The notes under the pieces: model-generated
Database searches by the model: none
Seen by the model: only the letters and a program-made list of their open reading frames with translations
What the model was told of the DNA's origin: nothing
Shown here: positions 43,459-54,165 of the stretch, one piece after another
Position numbering within the stretch: the first letter of the stretch is position 1
How the letters are laid out: every line of letters begins with the position of its first letter
Translations under genes and position numbers: made by a program
Source: Semisulcospira habei
Lineage: Eukaryota; Mollusca; Gastropoda; Semisulcospiridae
DNA length: 64,000 bases
Reading direction: 5' to 3'
Assembly (NCBI GenBank): GCA_036245525.1
Contig: BTPG01000007.1
Coordinates: 122,690,875-122,754,874 of the forward strand

Positions 43459-43672
43459 TTAACACATTCAACCCCAGGACCGAAATCCCCAAAGTTTGAA
43501 GTTGTCCTCTGAAGGACGTTATTACAATTCTACAGACAGATCGAGAATGATAGTTCAAGGGTGGTGCCAGAATAGCTTGGCGCCTATGGGCGCCAAGCTA
43601 TTCTGGCACCACCCTTGAACTATCATGCTCGATCCATGTCTTGCTGTGGCGTGTCGGGGCTGAATGAGTTAA
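43459..43672 (+). repeat. Pal-B full-length element, 214 bp, TTAA ends
   Basis: TTAACACATTCAACCCCAGG to GGGGCTGAATGAGTTAA. The core has AGAATAG (as in Pal-C) instead of AGATTAG, perfectly paired, around GGCGCCTATGGGCGCC. Confidence 0.92.
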
Positions 43673-43735
43673 GTTCAAATTTCTTGATTATATCCTGACC
43701 GGCTCCCAGAGAGCTTACAACAAGAAAAACAGAAA

Positions 43736-43737
43736 CA

Positions 43738-43773
<36 letters not shown>

Positions 43774-43783
43774 GTGATGATGT
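43736..43783. repeat. (GAT)n microsatellite
   Basis: About 15 GAT units with one GGT. Confidence 0.96.
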
Positions 43784-44010
43784 GTGATCTACATCGTGAA
43801 AAAATTGAATGAATCAGTGGTAACATTCCAAAGACTTAAGTTTCAATTTCTCGATGACACATAAAGCCAAAAATCCTCTACTGAGATCATTCAACCTGTA
43901 GGAAGTAATAACACCAAACTGTGATCTACCTTTCTGAGCCATCATTCTGCTCATACGCACAGGCTCTCCACTGTTGCGCACAGACACGTGACAATACAAA
44001 TGATGCATCA

Positions 44011-44074
44011 ACAGACATAGATCCTCGAGAGCCCCAACAGTCTGCCGACGCTCATGAGAATCTATGTCTCTTGC
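44011..44074. repeat. Pal-A hairpin core, decayed apex
   Basis: CAGACATAGATCCTCGAGAG and GCTCATGAGAATCTATGTCT; the apex no longer pairs. Confidence 0.7.
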
Positions 44075-44254
44075 AGACCGCTGTAATAATCTATTGAAGA
44101 ATCGTTCACCTGTTACGAAAATCCCAACAACGAAAGAAACACGCTAACAAAGTTGCAACATGATCGTGTTGTAATTTTCTTGGGATTTTTAAACGCTTAG
44201 AACCAGCGTGATTAACGTTGGGTTACAGCTCTAGGTAACGCTGTTACAATTATC

Positions 44255-44355
44255 ATCATAATGATTATTATTGTCGTTATTATTAGTATTATTATTGCCA
44301 TTTTATTATTATTATTATTATTATTGGTTTACAGCTCTCTATAAACCCCATATTA

Positions 44356-44429
<74 letters not shown>

Positions 44430-44430
44430 G
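44255..44430. repeat. (ATT)n microsatellite, interrupted
   Basis: Two ATT arrays separated by a ~45-bp unique stretch; the second has about 26 units. Confidence 0.97.
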
Positions 44431-44545
44431 ATTTCCTTGGCATTTTTCACGCTTAGCAGACACCTTTTGTCTGTGTTTCTTGGGTGCAAACGTGATAAAG
44501 AGCTATGTATGAAAACATAATTTATATTTTGGGGAGGCTTCATCA

Positions 44546-44600
44546 TTAACTCATTCGAGACGTGCCGCCTCCGGATACGCGGCTAATGTCTCGACTGTGA
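44546..44600. repeat. Pal-E fragment
   Basis: TTAACTCATTCGAGACGTGC and CCTCCGGATACGCGGCTAAT; the right arm is mostly missing. Confidence 0.6.
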
Positions 44601-44782
44601 TTTCAAACCAACGAAAATGCGTTAGAAACAACTTCTTTAAGTTCCCTAGGGTCCCAGCTCTTCACTAGACACAGTGCCTACCCTGCCCAAGCTCTCCTAA
44701 CATTCGTTATTACCATTTAAAGAACGTATGTATAGATCAGCATTGTTGTGTTTTGGTAAAATAGTCTGTCTTGTCTGCGTCT

Positions 44783-44996
44783 TTAACTCATTGTACCCCA
44801 ACACCGAATTGCCCAAATTTTGCCGTTGTCCTCTGAAGACTGCATTGCAGTGCAGGACACAGATCGACCATGATAGTTCAAGGGTGATGCCAGAATAGCT
44901 TGGCGCCCATGGGCGCCAAGCTATTCTGGCATCACCCTTGAACTATCATGGTCGATCCTGATCTTGCTGTGGTGTGTCTGGGGTAGAATGGGTTAA
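44783..44996 (+). repeat. Pal-B full-length element, 214 bp, TTAA ends
   Basis: TTAACTCATTGTACCCCAAC to GGGGTAGAATGGGTTAA. The hairpin is the longest perfect one seen for Pal-B, with arms from ATCGACCATGATAGTTCAAG to the GGCGCCCATGGGCGCC apex. Confidence 0.93.
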
Positions 44997-46170
44997 AACC
45001 AAGTGGTTTTTTACAGGGTTATAAGCAGCCAAGCAATTAGAAAGGTCAGCCATTTCCGCACCGAACAGTCAAACTGAGACTGACCTGCGCTCGTGGGTTT
45101 TGATTATACACGGTCATACTAAATGTAGTCTCGTGCCACAACATTTGTTCTTCAAAATCTTTGACGGTCATTAGCACTGAGAACAAAAACCCATAAAGGG
45201 GATCAAAGGACATTTTCTTTAGTATTGTCATCATTCTGGAAATGGTTTCCGCACCCATAATGGAACAGCCATACTCTGTGTTTCCAGATAGTTTTTTTTT
45301 TTCTAAATGACTGTAGTAGGCTTTCCTAATTTTGTAGGCAGACTCACATTATTGACAATACGTATCTGGAAGCTGTACTGGAATGACGTTATCCATTATG
45401 ATTCGTTAATTTACATTTCCGTTTCATAAAATAACGGTAAAATCAGTATGTGGATACACGCGCGTGCTAGCTTTTTCATACATAATGTAATATCGTGCCA
45501 ATTTAGCCAGCGTAAACCATCAGGGACGCGAGAATAATAGGATGGAAATAAGAAACTTCCTTTGCAAGAATACATGTCGTTTTATGGCGACGCAATAATA
45601 AAACAGTAACATCACTAAAACATTTATGTTGCATTTATCAAAACCAATCTTGAAGGAAAATCTGTCCCTTGTCCTTGACAAAAGACGGCACTTCGTTTGG
45701 AGCACCGTGTCCAGTCTTTGAGTACCTCTGCAGATCTTGAGTGTGCCTCTACCCATACTCTGAGGTAAATGTAAAACTAACTTCCTTCCTATCCTCTTGA
45801 ATATATTCATTTCGGGTTTTCGCTTTCTATCGGCAACATTTCAAAGAACCGGAGACACCTAGGAGGTGGCTTTCATTTGTTTCAGTGAGCTTAGCTGGCT
45901 GAAATTTAGAACTTTATGGTTAGGGCTGACAGACAAAAGCAAGCTAGTACATGTTTTCGCTAACGGAGAACAGATAGGATTATGAAGGTTTCCATTTAAT
46001 AACATGCATGCCCAGTCAAAGAGTGCCTACTGTGTTTGATACAGACAGTATAACACAAACTCAACAGCAGCAAGCGTCCCACCTTTTTCAACATCAGAGG
46101 TGAAAGAAAACATGCGGGGGACGACTGCGGAAGTAACGTTATTGGAGGTGCTAGAGTCTTCCACAGTTCA
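44997..46170. other. No gene recognised
   Basis: AT-rich, with short domain-free frames on both strands. Confidence 0.5.
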
Positions 46171-46177
46171 GATACCT

Positions 46178-46243
46178 TAAAAGGCATAGGTCTTCATGAG
46201 CCCCCGCAGCCTGCAGGTGTCCATGGTGATCTATGTTTCATGC
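46178..46243. repeat. Pal-A hairpin core, decayed
   Basis: AAAGGCATAGGTCTTCATGA and TCCATGGTGATCTATGTTTC with apex CCCCGCAGCCTGCAGG. Confidence 0.7.
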
Positions 46244-46371
46244 AGATGGGCGGAGTTATTTTGAAGACATACGCTGTTATCTTCGCATTTTAAGTCGCTA
46301 AATACGATCAGGTTCAATGGAACAGTGCTTGACAGTTTAGAGTCTACTTTGGTTACATAATATTTTGACAA

Positions 46372-46438
46372 GCAAGAGTCATAGATCCTCATGAGCCCCG
46401 CAACCTGCAGAGGCTCCTGAGGATCTACGACTCCTGCA
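46372..46438. repeat. Pal-A hairpin core
   Basis: GCAAGAGTCATAGATCCTCA and CTGAGGATCTACGACTCCTG. Confidence 0.75.
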
Positions 46439-46739
46439 GATAGATGCTTTTTTTTTGTTGTTGAAGATTCGTCCATTTGTCATCTTCACATATTGATGCC
46501 TTGCTGAGTACGGACAGGGGCAGTGTTAGAGCGTCGTTACACAGGCGCCTCTATTCCCATATTCCCAGCAAAAGCCTCCGTACAATATTGCTTATCATCA
46601 CAACTGATCAACGGCCTTCTTTTCTGGACGAAATGTGTGAGTATAGCGTTACACAAATGCCATCATCATCATCATCATCCATCCATCAATCATGCAATAC
46701 ACCGAGTAAGATATTACTTATTTATAACGATTGCATATG

Positions 46740-46830
46740 ATGTGTAAAAACAATGTTCACAGGGAGTTACGTACGTGTAATACTTTTTACAACTTTTTTT
46801 TTACAGCCAGCGTGTGTTCGAATAGCTGTG
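46740..46830 (+). repeat. Rep-G fragment, left of a LINE insertion
   Basis: GTGTAATACTTTTT and ACAGCCAGCGTGTGTTCGAA correspond to the GTAATGCCTTTT / GTAGCCGGCGTCGTATGAA part of Rep-G at 33880-33920. The repeat resumes after the LINE at about 49117. Confidence 0.6.
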
Positions 46831-49116
46831 GCTTGCTTGCAGAAGTCTTGGGTTTCGCCAGAAAGAAGAACAAAGACTGGTTTGACGAAAACGATGTAGA
46901 GATCCAGGAACACCTAGCAAAAAAAAGAGCCGCCCATCAGGCCCACCTAGCCCAGCCTTCCTGCCCTGTGAAGAAGTCTGCCTTCCGCCTCGTCTGCAGC
47001 AGTCTCCAGCGCAAGCTCAGAGATCTCCAGAATGAGTGGTGGACCAGACTTGCACAGAGGACCCAGCTTTGTGCTGACAATGGTGACTACAGGGGCTTCT
47101 ACGAAGCACTGAAAGCAGTGTATGGCCCCAGGCACCTGGTACAAAGTCCCCTGCGAAGCGCGAATGGCCAGGCACTCCTCACAGATAATACCTCCATCTT
47201 GAACCGCTGGTCGGAATACTTTCAGAGCCTCTTCAGCGCTGAGCGCACTGTTCAAGAAGCAGTCGTCCTACAAATCCCACACCTCCCAGTAAAGGTTGAA
47301 TTGGACGAACCGCCCACCGCTGAAGAGACCCTCGCAGCCATCCACCAGCTCAAGAGTGGCAAAGCAGCAGGCATTGATGGAATACCGCCAGAGGTCTGGA
47401 AACATGGAGGCACAGCACTGCACAACAAGCTCCATGACCTCTTTCTCTGCTGCTGGGAGGAAGGAACACTACCAAAAGATCTCCGTGATGCAGTCATAAT
47501 CACCCTGTACAAGAATAAAGGCGAGAAGTCTGACTGTTCCAACTATCGGGGAATTACCCTGCTGTCCATTGCTGGGAAAATCCTTGCAAGGCTGCTCCTG
47601 AATCGGCTGGTACATGCCATCGCTGAAGACCAACTCCCAGAGGGCCTGTGTGGCTTCAGAGCAAACAGGAGCACCACCGATATGGTCTTTGTGCTGAGAC
47701 AGCTACAGGAGAAGTGCCGCGAGCAGAACAAAGGGCTGTACGTAACATTTGTCGACCTAACAAAAGCGTTCGACACTGTGAGCAGGCAAGGCATGTGGCA
47801 GATCCTGGAGCGACTTGGCTGTCCCCCAAAGTTCCTCAACATGATTGTCCAGCTACACGAGGACCAGCAAGGCCAGGTCAGACTCAACAATGACCTCTCA
47901 GAACCATTCCCTATTCTCAACGGCGTAAAGCAGGGCTGCGTGCTGGCACCAACCCTCTTCACCATCTTTTTTAGCATGATGTTGAAGCAGGCCACAGTGG
48001 ACCTCGATGATGACGATGCAGTGTACATCAGGTATCGTCTCGATGGCAGCCTGTTCAACCTCAGACGACTGCAGGCCCACACGAAAACCCTAGACCAACT
48101 GATTCGTGAGCTGCTTTTTGCTGATGATGCTGCCCTCGTTGCACACACAGAGAGAGCCCTGCAGCGCATCACGTCTTGCTTCGCAGATGCTGCCCAGCTC
48201 TTTGGACTCGAGGTCAGTCTGAAAAAGACAGAGGCCCTCCATCAGCCGGCACCCAAGACAGTCTATCGCCCTCCTCACATCACCATTGGCGAGTCTGAAC
48301 TAAAGTCAGTGCACCAGTTTACTTACCTTGGCTGCATTATCACGTCGGACGCCAAGCTGGACAAGGAGTTTGACAGCAGGCTGGCAAAAGCGAACAGCGC
48401 TTTCGGGCGACTTTTCAAGCGGGTGTGGCACAATCAACAGCTGAAAACAGGCACCAAGATCAGCGTGTACAGAGCTGTGGTCCTCACCACCCTGCTGTAT
48501 GGTTCCGAGTCCTGGGCCCTCTACCGCAGCCAACTACGACTCCTCAAACGCTTCCACCAGCGCTGCCTGCGTACCATCCTGGGCATTCACTGGAGTGACT
48601 ATGTCACCAACGTCGAGGTCCTTGAACAGGCTGAAACTGTGAGCATCGAGGCTTTGCTGCTGCGGACACAGCTCCGCTGGGCGGGGCATGTCTCCAGGAT
48701 GGAGGATCATCGCTACCAAAGATCACCCTGTTCGGCGAGCTTGCTACTGGACACCGTGACAAAGGGGCACCAAAGAAGAGATACAAAACTGTCTCAAGAA
48801 GTCACTTAGTGCCTGCCAAATCGACCACCACCAGTGGTCTTCGCTTGCTGCGGACCGTGACACCTGGCGCTCCACCATTTACAAGGCAGCTGTCTCCTTT
48901 GAGGACTCTCACAGAGCTAGCCTTAAGGACAAGCGGCTCAGGAGAAAAAACAGAGATGCCGCAGCTCAGAACCCTGGCCATACCTTCCCCTGCAGCCACT
49001 GCGGTCGAACCTGCCTGTCTCGGATTGGCCTCCGCAGCCACGAACAAGCCTGCAGACGTCGTGGGCAACTCCTATAAAATCTTCGTTCGCGAAGTCAAGC
49101 CAAGAAGAAGAAGAGA
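46831..49116 (+). mobile_element. 5'-truncated LINE, RT-bearing, 2.29 kb
   Basis: Flanked by AGCTGTG on both sides (46824-46830 and 49117-49123), a short target duplication inside Rep-G. The sequence ends CGCGAAGTCAAGCCAAGAAG with an AAG-rich tail; the 1.08-kb copy at 39565 ends at the same place. The 5' endonuclease domain is absent. The clade is not assigned; the C-terminal Cys/His finger after the RT is a useful marker. Confidence 0.88.
46837..48809 (+). pseudogene. LINE reverse transcriptase, 5' truncated, 3' frameshifted
   Basis: A long open frame (the first ~35 codons from 46731 are flanking DNA). It begins in the linker between endonuclease and RT. RT motifs in order: GKAAGIDGIPPE (about 47358), NYRGITLLS (47541), GFRANRSTTDM (47651), FVDLTKAFDTVSRQGMW (47749; the D of motif A), NGVKQGCVLAPTLF (47920), ELLFADDAALVAHTE (48108; FADD motif C), then ITIGESELKSVHQFTYLGC. 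After MEDHR (about 48714) the frame shifts and ends at a TAG at 48807-48809. The true C-terminus lies in another frame up to TAA at 49075-49077 and holds CSHCGRTCLSRIGLRSHEQAC, a C2H2-type finger. It cannot encode a complete protein. Confidence 0.9.
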
Positions 49117-49370
49117 AGCTGTGTATGCGTGCCTTTTTTTCACATAACAAAGCGAATTGCTGGTTGGTAGTTTGTAATATCGTCTGTATAAATGTTCTTA
49201 AGCATATCTGACATCATGCTGGGCAAATGGGCTATCGTAACTTGTGACGTTTGGATGGCGTAAAGTGAAACACTTTCCTGCTCTTCTCTTTTACACGTAG
49301 GAGAGTTCCTCCGTTGCAGACTTTTCTACTCTTATTCTTTTTGTACGCAGGAAAACCCTCACACACACAC

Positions 49371-49463
<93 letters not shown>

Positions 49464-49812
49464 ACACCTTAAAAGATGAGTACAAAGGTCTTAATTTAGG
49501 CTAGACAACATTCGCAACCCATTGTACCAGCGAATTTTAGCAAAGCCTGCCCTCGAGTCTATCGCTTCATCCTGTAATACTGAGGCGTGTAGTGTGTGCG
49601 ACTTATTTAAAACGTTTTGTACATTACGTGTAAAAAAAAACGTTCATAGCATGCTACATGTAATGCCTTTTTTATTTAAAAAAAATTGTAGCCGTCGTCA
49701 TCTGAATGGCAGAAAGGTCTTAATTTAGGCGAGACAACATTCGCAACCCATTGTACCAGCGAATTTTAGCAATCAAAGCCTGCCCTGGAGCCTCTCGCTT
49801 TAACCTGTAATA
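49117..49812 (+). repeat. Rep-G copies (two, partly tandem) with (CA)n
   Basis: AGGTCTTAATTTAGGC plus CAACATTCGCAACCCATTGT occurs twice (49487-49530 and 49713-49760). A (CA)n array of ~50 units lies at 49356-49470. The second copy is cut at 49812 by a Tc1 element and resumes at 58296. Confidence 0.75.
49356..49470. repeat. (CA)n microsatellite
   Basis: About 52 CA units with two interruptions. Confidence 0.98.
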
Positions 49813-49959
49813 TACTAATAGTCAAAACTTAAGGGCCACTTTTTATCGCAAACACAACACCACACAAATAATGTAACAATACTTGGAGTCAGTACTTTGC
49901 TAATTTATTCAGTAACAATTTCATTTAAGTTTTGAGTAAATCAAGCAATTGTAACAACA

Positions 49960-50368
49960 GCAGTATGTTAGAATGTTCACCCACCCCTCATTTAATAAGT
50001 CATACAGGACCGTTTGCAGCCAAGCATTCAATGCAGCGTTAACGCATGGAGTTCACCAGGGTTCGGAGAACATGTTGTGGGATCGCTTCCCACTCTTGAT
50101 GCAGGAACTGAGTCAGCTGGGAAACGCCTTGAGGTGGGGGGGGGGGGGGTGGAGGTGGGGGTGATTGCTGACTACACGTTGCCCCAGCACGTCCCAGAGG
50201 TGCTCGATGCGAGCCAGATCAGGTGAACGAGCTGGCCACTCCATCCTCCAACCCCGTTGCTCAGGTACTCATCCACCACACGGGCGCGATGAGGTCGAGC
50301 GTTGTCGTTCTGCAGAAACAGCATTGTCGCCTATGGCTTGGAGAGCTGGCTGGTGAGGGGCTTCACAA
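49960..50368 (-). pseudogene. Tc1 transposase, C-terminal part
   Basis: The minus strand reads QNDNARPHRARVVDEYL (50262-50320), then SPDLARIEHLWDVLGQ (50175-50225) with the catalytic Glu, then HQEWEAIPQHVL near 50070-50110, the usual tail of Tc1 transposases. A G-run at 50137-50160 and frame changes break it. The 105 bp from 50260 to 50368 duplicate 57171-57277. Confidence 0.82.
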
Positions 50369-50763
50369 GGGACACAGTTCACAAGTGAAGTCATGGCCGA
50401 GATGAACGCACTGCTCGCGATCTGAGGCATGACCACGACACCGTACCACCCTCAGTGTAACGGGTTAGTAGAAAGGTTCAACCAAACCCTGAAGATGATG
50501 ATCAGAAGGTTGTGTCAAGAACAGCCGAGAGAATGGGACCGGTTCTTGCCAGGGCTCCTATTTGCCTACAGGGAGGTTCCGCAGGAATCTACAGGATTCG
50601 CTCCGTTCGAACTACTCTTAGGTCGTACAGTAAGAGGACCACTGCAAGTTCTCCAGAAGTTGTGGACTGATGAGGAGGCCGATGCCGAATCACGTACTGT
50701 GGCAGAGTATGTAGACGAACTTCGAAACAGGATCGAGGAAACTTGCAGTGGTCCTCTTACTGT
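50369..50763 (+). repeat. Displaced integrase fragment of the gypsy element
   Basis: Nearly identical to 53553-53935 (integrase core through PYHPQCNGLVERFN and beyond). It ends in a 23-bp inverted copy (50742-50764) of its own interior (50626-50648). It sits upstream of the leader, where the 5' LTR should be. Confidence 0.9.
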
Positions 50764-50986
50764 AGACCGGCGACACAATACAAAACAAAACACACTGAGC
50801 TGTACCTCGTACTACAATACGGGTGAGTTACCTCCCCCTATTGTATCCCGGACGAGCCCCCAAATGTCCTTCCCTAGTCGTGACATTTGGGGGCTCGTCC
50901 GGGATACAATAGGGGGAGGTAACTCACCCGTATTGTAGTACGAGGTACAGCTCAGTGTGTTTTGTTTTGTATTGTGTCGCCGGTCT
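50764..50986. repeat. Perfect 105-bp inverted repeat of the gypsy leader
   Basis: 50764-50868 is the exact complement of 50882-50986. The 13-bp spacer CTTCCCTAGTCGT is the last part of the LTR, so the structure is leader (inverted), LTR stump, leader. Confidence 0.95.
50888..50905 (+). other. Primer binding site, tRNA-Pro type
   Basis: TGGGGGCTCGTCCGGGAT follows the LTR end GACA by two bases. This 18-mer is the well-known tRNA-Pro primer site of gammaretroviruses; that it primes this element is inference from position and match. An inverted second copy lies in the left arm at 50845-50862. Confidence 0.85.
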
Positions 50987-51169
50987 CGGCTGACGAGTTG
51001 ACGTTGACAGACTCTGACGGTAAACTAAGGGCGGTTGGTTGGGTGCTCGGGCGCACGCGCAGGGGCTCGCACGCGGGTTTTTTAGACCTATCCTCGGGGT
51101 TCGAGACTCGTCACAGGGCGTGTTGCTTGTGGGCATTTCTGATCTTGTGTGTTTCATCTCCTGTGTAGT

Positions 51170-52270
51170 ATGGAGGAGGACGGACCGGCCTTCAACACTC
51201 GGGGCAGGATGGCGCTTGCCGGAGATCACCCGCGGTCGGTCACTGCTGCTGACGTAGAGGGGGCTGCTGCTAGGAGTCCAGGGTTTCAGCCACGGTCTCC
51301 AGGAGCTCAGGCTTTTCAGTTTGCGTCACCATCGCTGGGTAGAGGTAGGGGAAAGTTAGTTCCATTGTTGTACTCACCAACTAACATGACCCCAGGCCCC
51401 GGTAGGCTTACTAACCGTACTGAAACGGAGGTAGTTGAGAGGCCTATGGATGATTCCACCATGAAGGACCTTATCGTCTACATGATGCAGAAGGACCAAG
51501 CCGACCGGGAGGAACGTTGTCGTCAGGAGGAGGAGCGTCGTCGTCAGGACCAGGCTGACCGGGAGGAACGTCGTCGTCAGGAGGAGGAGCGTCGTCGTCA
51601 GGACCAGGCTGACCGGGAGGAGCGTCGTCGTCAGGACCAGGCTGACCGGGAGGAACGTTGTCGTCAGGAGGAGTTGCGTCACCGGAAAGAAGAGGAGGAG
51701 AAAAAGGAAAGGCAGGAACTTTTAGAGCTGTTGTTGAGCCGTCACATCACTAAGTCACAGCCAGCAGCGAAGTCGGAGATCTTCCAGCCAGTGAAGATTA
51801 ATTTGCCGCCTTATGATGAGAAAGAAGACCTTGACATTTACTTGACTCAGTTTGAAAGGTTAGCCGGAGTTTTGAAGTGGCCAGAGGATACGTGGGCCAT
51901 CAGGCTGTCATCACTTCTGAAGGGAAAGGCCAGAGAAGTTCTTGACCGACTAGCGCCAGATGTAGCTCTAAAGGACTACGAGGAGCTGAAGAAAGCGTTG
52001 TTAACCAGGTTTCAGTTAACAGCAGAAACGTACAGACTCAGGCTGAGGACATCAAGGAAGCAGAAGGAGGAATCCTTTCCGCAGTTCGCTGTCCGCCTGG
52101 AGCTCTGGTTGAAGAGATGGATGTCACTAAGTAAGAAGAAAGAGGAGTTTCAAGACCTGAAGGACTTGATTCTTCAAGAGCAACTCTTGGACGGTATGAC
52201 ACCGGAACTGGCTACCCATGTTAGGGAGAGGAAACCTAGCACCGTCACGCAAGCAGCAGAGATCGCTTAA
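51170..52270 (+). CDS. Gypsy gag, truncated by a premature stop
   Basis: The ATG at 51170 (GTAGTATGGAGG) gives MEEDGPAFN and an open frame to a TAA at 52268. Residues ~110-185 are a charged coiled coil built of an 18-residue unit (DQADREERRRQEEERRRQ) repeated about 3.5 times, from a 54-bp minisatellite (51500-51670). The remaining ~170 residues (LTQFERLAGVLKWPED..., LLKGKAREVLDRL, LLDGMTPELATHVRERKP) resemble SCAN/capsid-like folds of gypsy gags. The frame continues after the stop into the nucleocapsid knuckle, so the stop is a mutation. Confidence 0.85.
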   Translation: MEEDGPAFNTRGRMALAGDHPRSVTAADVEGAAARSPGFQPRSPGAQAFQFASPSLGRGRGKLVPLLYSPTNMTPGPGRLTNRTETEVVERPMDDSTMKDLIVYMMQKDQADREERCRQEEERRRQDQADREERRRQEEERRRQDQADREERRRQDQADREERCRQEELRHRKEEEEKKERQELLELLLSRHITKSQPAAKSEIFQPVKINLPPYDEKEDLDIYLTQFERLAGVLKWPEDTWAIRLSSLLKGKAREVLDRLAPDVALKDYEELKKALLTRFQLTAETYRLRLRTSRKQKEESFPQFAVRLELWLKRWMSLSKKKEEFQDLKDLILQEQLLDGMTPELATHVRERKPSTVTQAAEIA

Positions 52271-52853
52271 GTCTATTTAGAGGCACGGAGAGGTACGCAG
52301 CGTGGAGGTTTGTTCAGTCGTCATACAAGAGTTCAACCAGGAAGTAAACCCAAACCCGCTGACAGTGACGAGACCAAGCCGGGCAAACCACCAGGAGCTT
52401 CCGATTCGAAGTCGCCTAAGGGTTGCTGGCATTGTGGAGGACCACATAGTAAAGACAGTTGTCCCAAACTAGCGAAAAAGGCAGCCGTCGCAAAAGTTGA
52501 TGAGAGGACCAAGGTAGAGAAGCGCGCCGAGTTCAAGTACGACCCGCGTTGTTCAGCAGTAGTGAATGGCCAAGTTGCTGAAGGTCTACGGGACACTGGG
52601 GCAACTCTCCTGAATGATCGTAGCCAAACAGCTTGTGAAGGAAGGTCAACTTGACGACAAGAGCCTTTCACTAATGTCAGTGGATTCCAGCACGGTAACA
52701 GGACCCACAGCGATTGTCGACCTCGTCTGCCCCTTTTATTGTGGAAAAGCCAGGGCATTAGTTCTCGACAGACCAGTATCACCTGTTATCATAGGGAACG
52801 AGGTGGAAGACGCGGAATGAGTCCAACACTTTGTTCCGGTCACTCCTACGGAA
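52271..52853 (+). pseudogene. Gypsy nucleocapsid and aspartic protease
   Basis: In the gag frame there is a zinc knuckle CWHCGGPHSKDSC (about 52424-52462), then the protease active site LRDTGAT (about 52585). A frameshift near 52612 moves the remainder (IVAKQLVKEGQL, TGPTAIVDLVCPF, PVSPVIIGNEVED) into another frame, and a TGA at 52818 precedes the integrase region. These breaks leave the protease non-functional. Confidence 0.85.
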
Positions 52854-54165
52854 ATGGCAATGGCTGTCATGACACGACTGCAAGCACTGAAGACGAGAAG
52901 AGGTAACTTAGAGATAGGGGATCAAAGGATGGCGGATCTTTTAGTAACACCTGAAGTTTTGAAACGATCTCAGAGGGAGGACCCAAGTCTGGAAAACGTC
53001 CGTTCTAAAGTTGGGAAACCACCTGCGACTAGTAAAAATGGAAACAAGGTCCACTACTTTTGGAAGAAGGGAATACTGTATCGGGCTTACAGTAATAACC
53101 ACTCCTCGCAGAAGCAAGTAATTGTACCACAGCAATTCAGGAATGAAGTGATACGTATTGGACACGATACTCCCATGGCCGGTCATTTGGGTGCGCGTAA
53201 AACGCAGGAGAGAGTACAGCGCAGTTTTTATTGGCCAGGTGTGTGCTCAGATGTGAACAGGTACTGCAAATCCTGCGACTAGTGCCAACGTTCTACGCCT
53301 CCAGGGAAAGAAGTCTCCATTGGGAAGTATGCCACTGATAGATCAGCCGTTCGACCGGGTAGCAGCGGACATCATTGGACCCATAATCTCAGCATCAGAC
53401 AGAGGACACAGGCTTGTGTTGGTCATGGTGGACTTTGCTACAAGGTATCCAGAAGCGGTACCTCTGAAGAGGATAGATGCTAATTCTATTGCTGAAGCTT
53501 TCTGGAATACATGGACTCGAGTGGGAATTCCGCGGGAAATCCTCACGAACAAAGGGACACTGTTCACAAGTGAAGTCATGGCCGAGGTGAACGCACTGCT
53601 CGCGATCCGAGGCATGACCACAACACCGTACCACCCTCAGTGTAACGGGTTAGTAGAAAGGTTCAACCAAACCCTGAAGATGATGATCAGAAGGTTGTGT
53701 CAGGAACAGCCGAGAGAATGGGACCGGTTCTTGCCAGGGCTCCTGTTTGCCTACAGAGAGGTTCCGCAGGAATCTACAGGATTCGCTCCGTTCGAACTAC
53801 TCTTCGGTCGTACAGTAAGAGAACCACTGCAAGTTCTCCAGAAGTTGTGGACTGATGAGGAGGCCGATGCCGAATCACGTACTGTGGCAGAGTATGTAGT
53901 CGAACTTCGAAACAGGATCGAGGAAACTTGCAAGATAGCCCAGACGCAATTGGCAAAATCTGTCCAAAGGTACAAGCGTAACTTCGACAAGAAAGCCAGG
54001 GCCAGAACATTCGAAGTGGGGAGCAAGGTGCTACTCTTCTATCCTGCCAAGAACAAGATGGAAATGGCTTGGCAAGGCCCGTACGTCGTTACCGAGAAGA
54101 AGGGAGAAAATAACTACAGGATACGCATCAGGGGAAAAGAAAAACTGTTTCATGCAACTTGCTGA
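52854..54165 (+). pseudogene. Gypsy integrase
   Basis: The zinc-binding HHCC domain is at about 53163-53280 (HDTPMAGHLGARKT ... CKSCD), followed by a TAG at 53280 and a frameshift near 53306. The catalytic core runs from 53320: Asp in VAADIIGP, the second acidic position is Asn (EILTNKGTLFTS; Asp in active enzymes), and Glu in NGLVERFN with 35 residues between the last two. The C-terminal part (FDKKARARTFEVGSKVLLFY ... MAWQGPYVV) is the GPY-type module. It ends by frameshift at 54163. The lost catalytic Asp is an extra inactivating change. Confidence 0.9.
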
